Shown here: positions 1 through 5,601 of the stretch, in pieces
Position numbering within the stretch: the first letter of the stretch is position 1
Layout of the letters: the number at the start of each line of letters is the position of its first letter
NCBI GenBank assembly: GCA_964556145.1
Contig: CAZKVD010000082.1
Span: 1-6,745, forward strand
DNA: 6,745 bases
Direction: 5' to 3'
Source: F1-20-MAGs119 sp964556145
GTDB taxonomy: Bacteria; Actinomycetota; Acidimicrobiia; Acidimicrobiales; Ilumatobacteraceae
Translations under genes and position numbers: made by a program
The notes under the pieces: model-generated
The model's input: only the letters and a program-made list of their open reading frames with translations
Databases searched by the model: none
What the model was told of the DNA's origin: nothing

Positions 1-691
1 GCGCCAGCATCTCTTGTCCGTCGCACAGGGCGACGGACGACAGATCCTCACCTCGCTCGAGGTGGCATGTGCGTTGTCGCGAACGCGCGCTGGTTCGGCG
101 GGTGCGGCGCATGTCACCGTCGCCGATGTCGAGTCCGCGATCAGCTCGAGTGCTCTTCGCTACGGGCGTGATGATCACTACGACGTCGTATCGGCCTTCA
201 TCAAGAGCGTGCGTGGGTCCAGCGTCGATGCAGCACTGCATTGGCTCGCCCGAATGTTGGTAGCGGGGGAGGACCCGCGGTTCGTCGCCCGGCGCCTCGT
301 GATTCTCGCCAGCGAAGACATCGGCATGGCCGACCCCACTGCGCTCGTTGTCGCGACCGCTGCAGCGCAGGCCGTCGACTTTGTCGGAATGCCCGAGGCG
401 CAACTCAACCTTGCGCAGGCAACGGTTCATCTGTGTCGTTCGCCGAAGAACAACGCCACGTCGATGGCAATTTGGACCGCGATGGACGACGTTCGCCGCG
501 GCGACATCGGATCGGTGCCTGCATTTCTGCGCGACGCGCACTATGGCGGGGCGGCGCAACTTGGCCATGGTTCCGGTTACGTGTCGCCTCACGTGGCAAG
601 CAGCGAATCACCCGCCGCCGAACCCCGCGACTACCTGCCCGAGGAACTACGTGGGCGCACCTACTACCGTGATTCCGATGATCGCGGCTGA
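1..691 (+). CDS. rarA: Replication-associated recombination protein A (RarA/MgsA), 3' part only
   Basis: RarA is an AAA+ ATPase of the clamp-loader/RuvB-like group that acts at stalled replication forks with single-strand binding protein and DNA polymerase. The reading frame is open from base 2 with no start, so the gene enters from the left; the Walker motifs lie outside. The visible 229 codons begin at the end of the AAA+ module, where GDGRQILTSLE matches the family's GDxRxxLNxLE segment with the sensor-2 arginine. The C-terminal tetramerisation region follows: HYDVVSAFIKSVRGS, WLARMLVAGEDPRFVARRL, ASEDIGMADP, LAQATVHLCRSPKNNA, and near the end DYLPEELRGRTYY. These are close matches to RarA. 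The segment between GSGY and DYLPEEL is rich in Ser/Ala/Pro and departs from the usual family sequence. The TTG at 14 is an internal leucine codon, not a start. The 3' end overlaps the next gene by 14 nt. Identification is secure; function is from the family. Confidence 0.95.
   Translation, partial: RQHLLSVAQGDGRQILTSLEVACALSRTRAGSAGAAHVTVADVESAISSSALRYGRDDHYDVVSAFIKSVRGSSVDAALHWLARMLVAGEDPRFVARRLVILASEDIGMADPTALVVATAAAQAVDFVGMPEAQLNLAQATVHLCRSPKNNATSMAIWTAMDDVRRGDIGSVPAFLRDAHYGGAAQLGHGSGYVSPHVASSESPAAEPRDYLPEELRGRTYYRDSDDRG
665..670 (+). promoter_or_regulatory. Candidate -10 element (TACCGT) of a leaderless promoter
   Basis: TACCGT fits the actinobacterial -10 pattern TAnnnT and ends 7 nt before the ATG at 678, so transcription would begin at or next to the start codon. 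It lies inside the last codons of rarA. No convincing -35 hexamer or Shine-Dalgarno is seen at normal spacing. The same layout recurs before three other genes in the window, which raises its credibility. It also favours ATG 678 over the in-frame GTG at 669. Confidence 0.5.
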
Positions 692-1067
692 CTCCGGAAC
701 CAACACCGCACTCGTCGTCGTTCTGGTGCTCTGTGCCGTGGCGTTTGCAGCACTTGTTCTTGTGCTCTATCGGGTGCTCGTCGCCCTTGCCGATCTGCGA
801 ACCGAACTCGAGATGGTCGAGTCGCGCCTGTTGCCGATGGTCGACGAACTGCGGCAGGCAACCCACGAAACGCGTGAGATCATCGACACCGCCCGTGGCG
901 ACCTGAAGCGCTTCGACAAGGTCCTCGGGTCGGCCGAGTCGATCAGCGAAGCCGTGGCCGATACGTCGCGAGTGGCCCGTACGGTCTTGTCGGCCCCGGT
1001 CATCAAGGTGGCAGCGGCGGCAACGGGTACGAAGCGTGCATTTTCGGTTCTCCGTAGGCGTCGGTAG
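678..1067 (+). CDS. Small single-pass membrane protein, DUF948-like
   Basis: This is a 129-residue protein of unknown function resembling the DUF948 family. A short N-terminus (MIAADSGTNT) is followed by a strongly hydrophobic helix at about residues 11-36. Residues about 37-100 are charged with heptad-like spacing (LADLRTELEMVESRLLPMVDELRQ onward, seen at 38-60), suggesting an extended helix or coiled coil. The tail from about 105 (SAPVIKVAAAATGTKRAF) ends in RRRR. Homologues in other actinobacteria occupy the same place before a DUF6167 gene and alaS. The frame is open upstream inside rarA, but the hydrophobic region fixes the start near its end; ATG 678 is preferred over GTG 669 because of the -10-like hexamer 7 nt upstream. 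Overlap with rarA is 14 nt. A scaffold or envelope role is possible but is speculation. Confidence 0.8.
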   Translation: MIAADSGTNTALVVVLVLCAVAFAALVLVLYRVLVALADLRTELEMVESRLLPMVDELRQATHETREIIDTARGDLKRFDKVLGSAESISEAVADTSRVARTVLSAPVIKVAAAATGTKRAFSVLRRRR

Positions 1068-1070
1068 CGT
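1065..1070 (+). promoter_or_regulatory. Candidate -10 element (TAGCGT) overlapping a stop codon
   Basis: TAGCGT matches TAnnnT and ends 6 nt before the ATG at 1077, again the geometry of a leaderless promoter. Its first three bases are the TAG stop of the DUF948-like gene. A weak TT-rich stretch (TTTTCG, 1041-1046) lies 18 nt upstream but is a poor -35 match. No Shine-Dalgarno is present in the 9-nt gap. Confidence 0.5.
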
Positions 1071-1076
1071 GTCCTC

Positions 1077-1280
1077 ATGCGCCGGCTGACATGGTTCCTC
1101 ATCGGGTTCGTCGTCGCGCTCGTCGGCGGCGGATACACGAAGCGTCGAGTGCGTGCCGCTGCGACGTCGATCACGCCCGTCAAGGTTGCACAGCGTATGA
1201 AGCACCGCGTCACCGATGCGGTTGCCGAGGGCAAGGCAGCGATGCGGGCCCGCGAATCCGAGTTGACTCCCGGCGCTTAG
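1077..1280 (+). CDS. Small membrane protein, DUF6167-like
   Basis: This 67-residue protein begins with MRRLTWFLIGFVVALVGGGY, a short basic end followed by one hydrophobic segment with a glycine run at about residues 4-20. A basic amphipathic stretch follows (KRRVRAAA at about 22-29, then ITPVKVAQRMKHRVTDAV), and the end is a short polar tail. Size, shape and position between a DUF948-like gene and alaS match the DUF6167 family of actinobacteria, whose function is not known to me. The arginine-rich side next to the helix suggests the C-terminal part stays in the cytoplasm. It starts 9 nt after the preceding stop, and TAGCGT ends 6 nt upstream of the ATG. That the two small membrane proteins work together is inferred only from adjacency. 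Confidence 0.75.
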   Translation: MRRLTWFLIGFVVALVGGGYTKRRVRAAATSITPVKVAQRMKHRVTDAVAEGKAAMRARESELTPGA

Positions 1281-1283
1281 GTT

Positions 1284-1303
1284 CGGGTCCCCGGACGGGC
1301 CCG
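1284..1303 (+). other. GC-rich hairpin in the gap before alaS
   Basis: CGGGTCC (1284-1290) can pair with GGGCCCG (1297-1303) in RNA, giving a 7-bp stem with one G-U pair and a 6-nt loop. No T-run follows, so it is not a standard intrinsic terminator. It begins 3 nt after the stop of the DUF6167-like gene and ends 5 nt before the candidate alaS -10 hexamer. It could stabilise the upstream transcript's 3' end, act as a weak terminator or attenuator, or be a chance product of GC content. Confidence 0.35.
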
Positions 1304-1308
1304 CTGGG

Positions 1309-1314
1309 TAGGCT
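1309..1314 (+). promoter_or_regulatory. Candidate -10 element (TAGGCT) for alaS
   Basis: TAGGCT fits TAnnnT and ends 8 nt before the ATG at 1323, placing the likely transcription start at or within about 2 nt of the start codon. It lies in the only sizeable intergenic gap (42 nt) of the window, as expected for a promoter of an essential gene and those downstream. There is no good -35 match and no strong Shine-Dalgarno before the ATG. I found no T-box-like leader, and the gap is too short for one. Confidence 0.55.
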
Positions 1315-1322
1315 GGCGCCCG

Positions 1323-3941
1323 ATGTCTTTGCCGCAACGCCCCCGCACGGCCGATGAGGTTCGTGAAGCTTTCCGTTCGTACTTTGCAGATCGGGGTCAC
1401 ACGCGCGTCGAATCCGCCAGCCTGATTCCCCACGATCCGACGGTGCTCTTCACGGTCGCCGGAATGGTGCCGTTCAAGCCGTACTTCGTGGGCGACGAAG
1501 TCCCGCCCTACAGCCGTGCGGTGACCGTCCAGAAATGTGCACGAGCCGGTGGCAAGCACAACGATCTCGACGACGTCGGTCGCACCAAGCGTCACCTCGT
1601 GTTTTTCGAGATGCTGGGAAACTTCAGCTTCGGTGACTACTTCAAAGAAGATGCGATCCCGTGGTCGTGGAATCTCGTCACCGAAATTTTCGGCTTCGAC
1701 GGAGACCGGCTCTGGATCACGGTCCACGAAAGCGATGACGAAGCCGAAGCAATCTGGCACGAGAAAGTCGGCGTGCCGATGGAGCGCATCCAGCGACTCG
1801 GTGACAAGGACAACTTCTGGCAAATGGGTGAAACCGGGCCGTGTGGTCCTTGCTCCGAAATCCACATCGACCGGGGTCCGGCATTCGGGCCCGATGGTGG
1901 ACCACTGAACGACCCGCGCGGTGACCGCTTCCTCGAGTTCTGGAACCTCGTCTTCATGCAGTACAACCAGGCGCCGGACGGTTCACGCACGCTGTTGCCC
2001 AAGCCGTCGATCGATACGGGTGCGGGTCTCGAGCGAATCGTCACCTTGATGCAGGGCAAGGATTCGGTGTGGGAAAGCGATGTGCTCTTCCCGCTCATCG
2101 AGACGGCGCAGTCCGTGACCGGCCGCACGTACCGTACGGGCGACTACGACGATCGTGGCAGTTTCAGCCTTCGTGTTCTTGCCGAGCACGCCCGATCCTC
2201 GACGATGCTCGTCAACGATGGCGTGTTTCCATCGAACGAAAATCGCGGGTACGTCCTTCGCCGCATCATCCGTCGCGCGGTGCGTCACGCGTATCTCCTG
2301 GGAACGGAAAAACTCGTCATGCCGCAGCTGGTCTCGACTGCCATCGACGTCATGGGTGCCGCGTACCCCGATCTCACCAAGAACCGCGACTTCATCGTCG
2401 ATGTGCTCACGCGCGAGGAAGAGCGATTCCGCCAGACGTTGAAGACCGGCACCCAGATTCTCGACACCGAACTCGACCGCAGCAGCGGACGTCTTTCGGG
2501 TGAGGCGGCCTTCCTGCTGCATGACACCTACGGATTCCCGCTCGAGCTCACCCAGGAGATTGCCTCTGAACGCTCGGTCGACGTCGATCTCGAAGGGTTC
2601 GAGCGTGAAATGTCGAGCCAGCGTGAACGTGCAAAGCAGGCACGCAAGGGTGGGCAGGTGTCCGACGAGCGGATGGCCGCATATCGCGGTGTCCTCGACG
2701 ATCACGGAACAACGACATTCACGGGGTACACCGACGCCGAGAACCTCGGGAAAATCGTCGCCGTGCTCGATGGCGAAGAAGACGGCACCTTCGACGTGTT
2801 TCTCGATGTCTCGCCGTTCTATGCCGAGAGTGGCGGCCAAGTGGGCGACACCGGCACCATCCGATCCGATGCGCTCGAACTCGAGGTGATCGACACCACG
2901 TTTGCGCTTCCCGGCCTTCGTCGACACGTGTGTCGGGTCGTGCGCGGTCTGCCTCGAGCCGGCGAAGTCGTCACCGCGCGCATCGACAACGTCCGTCGTT
3001 CGCGAATCCGGCGTCACCACACCGCAACCCACGTTCTGCATTGGGCGCTTCGCACGGTGCTCGGGGAACACGTGAAGCAGGCCGGCTCCTTGGTCGAGCC
3101 CGACCGGCTGCGCTTCGACTTCAGTCACTTCGCCGCGGTCAGCGGCGAAGAGTTGCTCGAGGTCGAACGGCTCGCAAACGGCGAGGTGCTTGCCAACACG
3201 GGTGTTCAGGCCTACGAGACCTCCAAAGACGAAGCCACGGCCGACGGTGCAATCGCATTCTTCGGCGACAAATACGGTGACACGGTGCGCGTGTTGCGTG
3301 CCGGTGCTTCGTTCGAGCTCTGCGGCGGCACGCACGTTTCGGCCACGGGCGACATCGGTGCGATCAAGGTTGTGGCCGAAAGTTCCATCGGTTCGAATTT
3401 GCGTCGCATCGAGGCAGTGGTCGGTGAGTCATCCGTGGCGCTGATGCAGGACCAGGCTCGAGCCATGGCTCGAGTGGCCGAACTCGTCGGTGGGAACGCC
3501 GACAATCTCGAGTCGTCGGTCATGCGCAAGGTCGACGAACTCAAGGCGGCGAACGACGAGATCAAGAACCTGCGCGCCAAGGTTGCCATGACCCGTGCCC
3601 GTGACATCGCGGGCTCTGCGCGCAATGGCGGAGTCGTCGAGCGTATCGATGGTCTCTCCGCCGGCGATCTGCGTGACCTTGCCGTGGCGGTGCGCAGTGT
3701 CGAAGGTATCCGTGCGGTCGTGCTCGCAGGTATCACCGACACAGGAGGCGTGTCGTTGGTGTCGGCCACTGCGCCCGGAATCGTCGGCGGTGCCGGACCG
3801 TTGATCGCTGCGGCCGCAAAGGCCGTTGGCGGTGGAGGCGGAGGAAAGGGTGACATCGCATCCGCCGGCGGCAAGAATCCCGACGGGCTCCCCGAGGCAA
3901 TCAGGCTCGCGAACGAGGCGGTGAGCGCGGCCCTTGGCTGA
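1323..3941 (+). CDS. alaS: Alanyl-tRNA synthetase (AlaRS)
   Basis: This class II synthetase charges tRNA(Ala), recognising mainly the G3:U70 acceptor pair, and hydrolyses mischarged Ser- and Gly-tRNA(Ala). The length, 872 residues, is normal and all domains are present. The aminoacylation core has KCARAGGKHNDLDDVG (71-86), FFEMLGNFSFGDYFK (94-108), the GPCGPCSEIHID segment (172-183) and SIDTGAGLERI (229-239). RGYVLRRIIRRAVRH (308-322) lies in the tRNA-recognition region. The editing domain keeps its four zinc or active-site ligands: H566 and H570 in HHTATH, and C667 and H671 in CGGTH. A charged helical linker (about 705-760) leads to the C-Ala domain with its Gly-rich loop (GGGGGGKGDIASAGG, 836-850). 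The ATG at 1323 gives the expected N-terminus, near the DEVREAFRSYF opening of the family. The end overlaps ruvX by 8 nt. I see no truncation or missing key residue. Confidence 0.98.
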   Translation: MSLPQRPRTADEVREAFRSYFADRGHTRVESASLIPHDPTVLFTVAGMVPFKPYFVGDEVPPYSRAVTVQKCARAGGKHNDLDDVGRTKRHLVFFEMLGNFSFGDYFKEDAIPWSWNLVTEIFGFDGDRLWITVHESDDEAEAIWHEKVGVPMERIQRLGDKDNFWQMGETGPCGPCSEIHIDRGPAFGPDGGPLNDPRGDRFLEFWNLVFMQYNQAPDGSRTLLPKPSIDTGAGLERIVTLMQGKDSVWESDVLFPLIETAQSVTGRTYRTGDYDDRGSFSLRVLAEHARSSTMLVNDGVFPSNENRGYVLRRIIRRAVRHAYLLGTEKLVMPQLVSTAIDVMGAAYPDLTKNRDFIVDVLTREEERFRQTLKTGTQILDTELDRSSGRLSGEAAFLLHDTYGFPLELTQEIASERSVDVDLEGFEREMSSQRERAKQARKGGQVSDERMAAYRGVLDDHGTTTFTGYTDAENLGKIVAVLDGEEDGTFDVFLDVSPFYAESGGQVGDTGTIRSDALELEVIDTTFALPGLRRHVCRVVRGLPRAGEVVTARIDNVRRSRIRRHHTATHVLHWALRTVLGEHVKQAGSLVEPDRLRFDFSHFAAVSGEELLEVERLANGEVLANTGVQAYETSKDEATADGAIAFFGDKYGDTVRVLRAGASFELCGGTHVSATGDIGAIKVVAESSIGSNLRRIEAVVGESSVALMQDQARAMARVAELVGGNADNLESSVMRKVDELKAANDEIKNLRAKVAMTRARDIAGSARNGGVVERIDGLSAGDLRDLAVAVRSVEGIRAVVLAGITDTGGVSLVSATAPGIVGGAGPLIAAAAKAVGGGGGGKGDIASAGGKNPDGLPEAIRLANEAVSAALG
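3457..3474. repeat. 18-bp perfect palindrome inside alaS
   Basis: CTCGAGCCATGGCTCGAG is identical to its reverse complement. It is symmetric about 3465/3466 and does not extend by Watson-Crick pairing on either side. It encodes residues 712-718 (ARAMARV) of AlaRS, in the linker after the editing domain. The near-repeat of Ala-Arg codons (GCT CGA) on both sides of GCC ATG explains part of the symmetry. Confidence 0.9.
3916..3925 (+). promoter_or_regulatory. Possible Shine-Dalgarno for ruvX inside the alaS end
   Basis: AGGCGGTGAG matches 8 of 10 bases of the full anti-16S complement AGGAGGTGAT. The GGTGA core ends 9 nt before the TTG at 3934, while the AGGCGG part is 12 nt away, slightly long. 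It lies within the last alaS codons and would support translation of ruvX from the same mRNA as alaS. Confidence 0.4.
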
Positions 3942-4383
3942 TTCGGCCCACAGGCCCCACATCGGTCGGGTTCTTGGCCTCGACCTCGGCTCGAAGCGTG
4001 TCGGCATTGCCGTCAGCGACCGCAGCGGCATGATCGCGACACCCTTGTCTGTGCTGCAGCGCAGCGGAAGCCAACGCCGTGACCACGATGCGATTGCGCT
4101 TCTCGTCATCGAAGAGGAGTGCGAACGCGTCGTCGTTGGCTTGCCGCTCTCACTGGATGGCAGCGTGGGTCGGGCAGCCAAATCCGCCATCGATGAAGCG
4201 CGCCGACTGGCTACCGTTGTGAACGTGCCTGTCGAAACCTACGACGAGCGGCTCACGACGGTGTCCGCCGAACGGGTCCTGATGGAGGCGAGGATGCGTG
4301 CCGATGCACGTCGTCGGGTCGTCGACAAAGTGGCAGCTGCAGTCATGCTGCAGTCCTGGATCGACCGGCAAGCAAACCTCTAG
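3934..4383 (+). CDS. ruvX: RuvX/YqgF-family RNase H-like nuclease (pre-16S rRNA processing)
   Basis: This family has an RNase H-like fold; members are linked to maturation of the 5' end of 16S rRNA and described as putative Holliday junction resolvases. The 149 residues are a typical length. The motifs are complete: GLDLGSKRVGIAVSD (15-29, with acidic D17), VVGLPLSLDGSVG (67-79), YDERLTTVSAE (103-113, with E105) and VVDKVAAAVMLQSW (129-142, with D131), giving the acidic triad expected of an active enzyme. The start must be TTG 3934: an in-frame TGA lies at 3922-3924, and no other ATG, GTG or TTG occurs in frame before the GLDLGS motif. The gene overlaps alaS by 8 nt, so it is probably coupled to it. 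Which activity dominates in this organism cannot be told from sequence. Confidence 0.96.
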   Translation: MADSAHRPHIGRVLGLDLGSKRVGIAVSDRSGMIATPLSVLQRSGSQRRDHDAIALLVIEEECERVVVGLPLSLDGSVGRAAKSAIDEARRLATVVNVPVETYDERLTTVSAERVLMEARMRADARRRVVDKVAAAVMLQSWIDRQANL

Positions 4384-5601
4384 ATGTCCGATCCATTCGG
4401 TCCGCTGCAGGGACGCCGGGAACAGTCGGAACAACCGACCGACTGGGTCGATGATCCGTGGGATCATCTCGAGGCTGCGCCCGATGCCGAACTCGTCGCT
4501 TACCGACGGCCGTGGCGACCGAATCCGTGGTTGGTGCGCGGACTTCTGTGCGGTGTCTTTGCGCTCGTCATTTCCGTCGGAGGGGTCGGCTGGTGGTATC
4601 TGCGCCAAGTCAACCCGCCCGGGGAGGCTGCCGCGGCCGTCAACTTCACGGTCATCGAGGGCGATGATCTCGACGCGGTGGCACAACGGCTCGAGACCGA
4701 TGGCTTCATCACGTCGGCACGTGTCTTTCGCTGGTACGTCGACCGCAAGGGTGGTATCGACTTCGTTCCCGGCTACTACCAATTGAAGCCACGTGATCAC
4801 ATGGGCAACATCATGGGTTCGCTCAATACTCCGCCGGCCCAAACCTTCGTGAACGTCACCTTTCCCGAGGGATACACCGTCGATCAGATCGCTACGCGCC
4901 TCGCCGACAAGGTTCCGCGCCTCGACGCGCCGGCATTCCTTCAACAGGCGTCATCGGGTGTCGTTGTGTCCGACTTCGGGCCCCAGCCCGCGGCGTCCGG
5001 GCCGTCCGCGCTCGAAGGTCTTTTGTTCCCCGACACCTACCAAATTTCGGGTGACGACTCCGCGACACGCGTCATTCAGCGAATGGTCGATTTGATGGAG
5101 CGAGTCGGGCGACAAGAGGGGCTCGACAAGGCCCAAGAGACCGTCGGTCTGTCGCCCTATGAAGTTCTCGTCGTGGCGTCGATGATCGAACGCGAGGCGA
5201 AGGTTCCCGAGGATCGGGCGAAGATCGCACGTGTCATCTACAACCGATTGCGGCGCGACATGCTGCTGCAGATCGATGCAACCCTGCGCTACGCCCAACC
5301 CGACGACCTGTCGATCGCCGAACTCGTTGCCATCGACTCGGCCTACAACACCTACACGCGAAAAGGTCTGCCACCGACGCCGATTGCGAATCCAGGACGG
5401 GCCTCGATCCGCGCTGCATTGAATCCGGCTCCGAATCCGCCATTGTCAGACCCGATGTGCAAGGACCTGAAGAAGTCGCAGAAGTGTGAGTTCATCTACT
5501 ACGTGATCGCAGACAAGGAAGGTCGTCACGTGTTTGCCGCGACGCTCAAACAACACGAAGCGAACGTCGAGGCCGCGCGTGCGGCGGGTCTCATCGGATG
5601 A
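4384..5601 (+). CDS. mltG: Endolytic murein transglycosylase MltG (YceG family)
   Basis: MltG is an inner-membrane lytic transglycosylase that cuts nascent glycan strands and so ends their elongation. The 405 residues show a cytoplasmic tail (1-50, acidic and Trp-containing, e.g. DWVDDPWDHLE at 20-30), one transmembrane helix (about 51-73), a LysM-like part (about 86-150, FTVIEGDDLDAVAQRL at 88-103) and the YceG catalytic domain. Motifs there are FPEGYTVDQIA (160-170), EGLLFPDTY (211-219), ASMIERE (265-271, E269 matching the catalytic Glu of E. coli MltG), YNTY (321-324) and GLPPTPIANPG (328-338). Between ALNPAPNPP and FIYYVIADKEG lies an extra segment with cysteines 359 and 368. The ATG follows the ruvX TAG with no spacing and in the same frame, so an upstream start is impossible. 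No clear Shine-Dalgarno is present. The gene overlaps aroE by ATGA. Confidence 0.96.
   Translation: MSDPFGPLQGRREQSEQPTDWVDDPWDHLEAAPDAELVAYRRPWRPNPWLVRGLLCGVFALVISVGGVGWWYLRQVNPPGEAAAAVNFTVIEGDDLDAVAQRLETDGFITSARVFRWYVDRKGGIDFVPGYYQLKPRDHMGNIMGSLNTPPAQTFVNVTFPEGYTVDQIATRLADKVPRLDAPAFLQQASSGVVVSDFGPQPAASGPSALEGLLFPDTYQISGDDSATRVIQRMVDLMERVGRQEGLDKAQETVGLSPYEVLVVASMIEREAKVPEDRAKIARVIYNRLRRDMLLQIDATLRYAQPDDLSIAELVAIDSAYNTYTRKGLPPTPIANPGRASIRAALNPAPNPPLSDPMCKDLKKSQKCEFIYYVIADKEGRHVFAATLKQHEANVEAARAAGLIG

Noticed and set aside
669..671. GTG at 669 as the start of the DUF948-like gene
   Set aside because: It would add only three residues (VIP), overlaps the TACCGT hexamer itself, and has no Shine-Dalgarno. 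ATG 678 fits the promoter geometry better.
1281..1322. T-box or other riboswitch ahead of alaS
   Set aside because: The gap is 42 nt and the start seems leaderless, so there is no room for a specifier stem, antiterminator or aptamer.
405..1865. 486-codon open frame on the minus strand
   Set aside because: It spans the ends and starts of rarA, both small genes and alaS on the opposite strand. Its product has no recognisable motif and is Arg/His/Asp-rich, as expected for the complement of GC-biased codons.
1983..3335. 450-codon open frame on the minus strand
   Set aside because: It lies wholly antisense to well-conserved alaS sequence. Long antisense frames are common opposite codons such as GAC, GTC and CTC, and no family resemblance is seen.
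3429..4190. 253-codon minus-strand frame across alaS/ruvX, and a similar 264-codon one at 4150-4944 across ruvX/mltG
   Set aside because: Both are antisense to confidently identified genes, cross gene boundaries without start signals, and have low-complexity composition.
4336..4355. 9-bp direct repeat GCTGCAGTC separated by 2 nt inside ruvX
   Set aside because: The 11-nt period is out of codon phase and the bases encode the conserved AAAVMLQ segment. A single short repeat is expected by chance.
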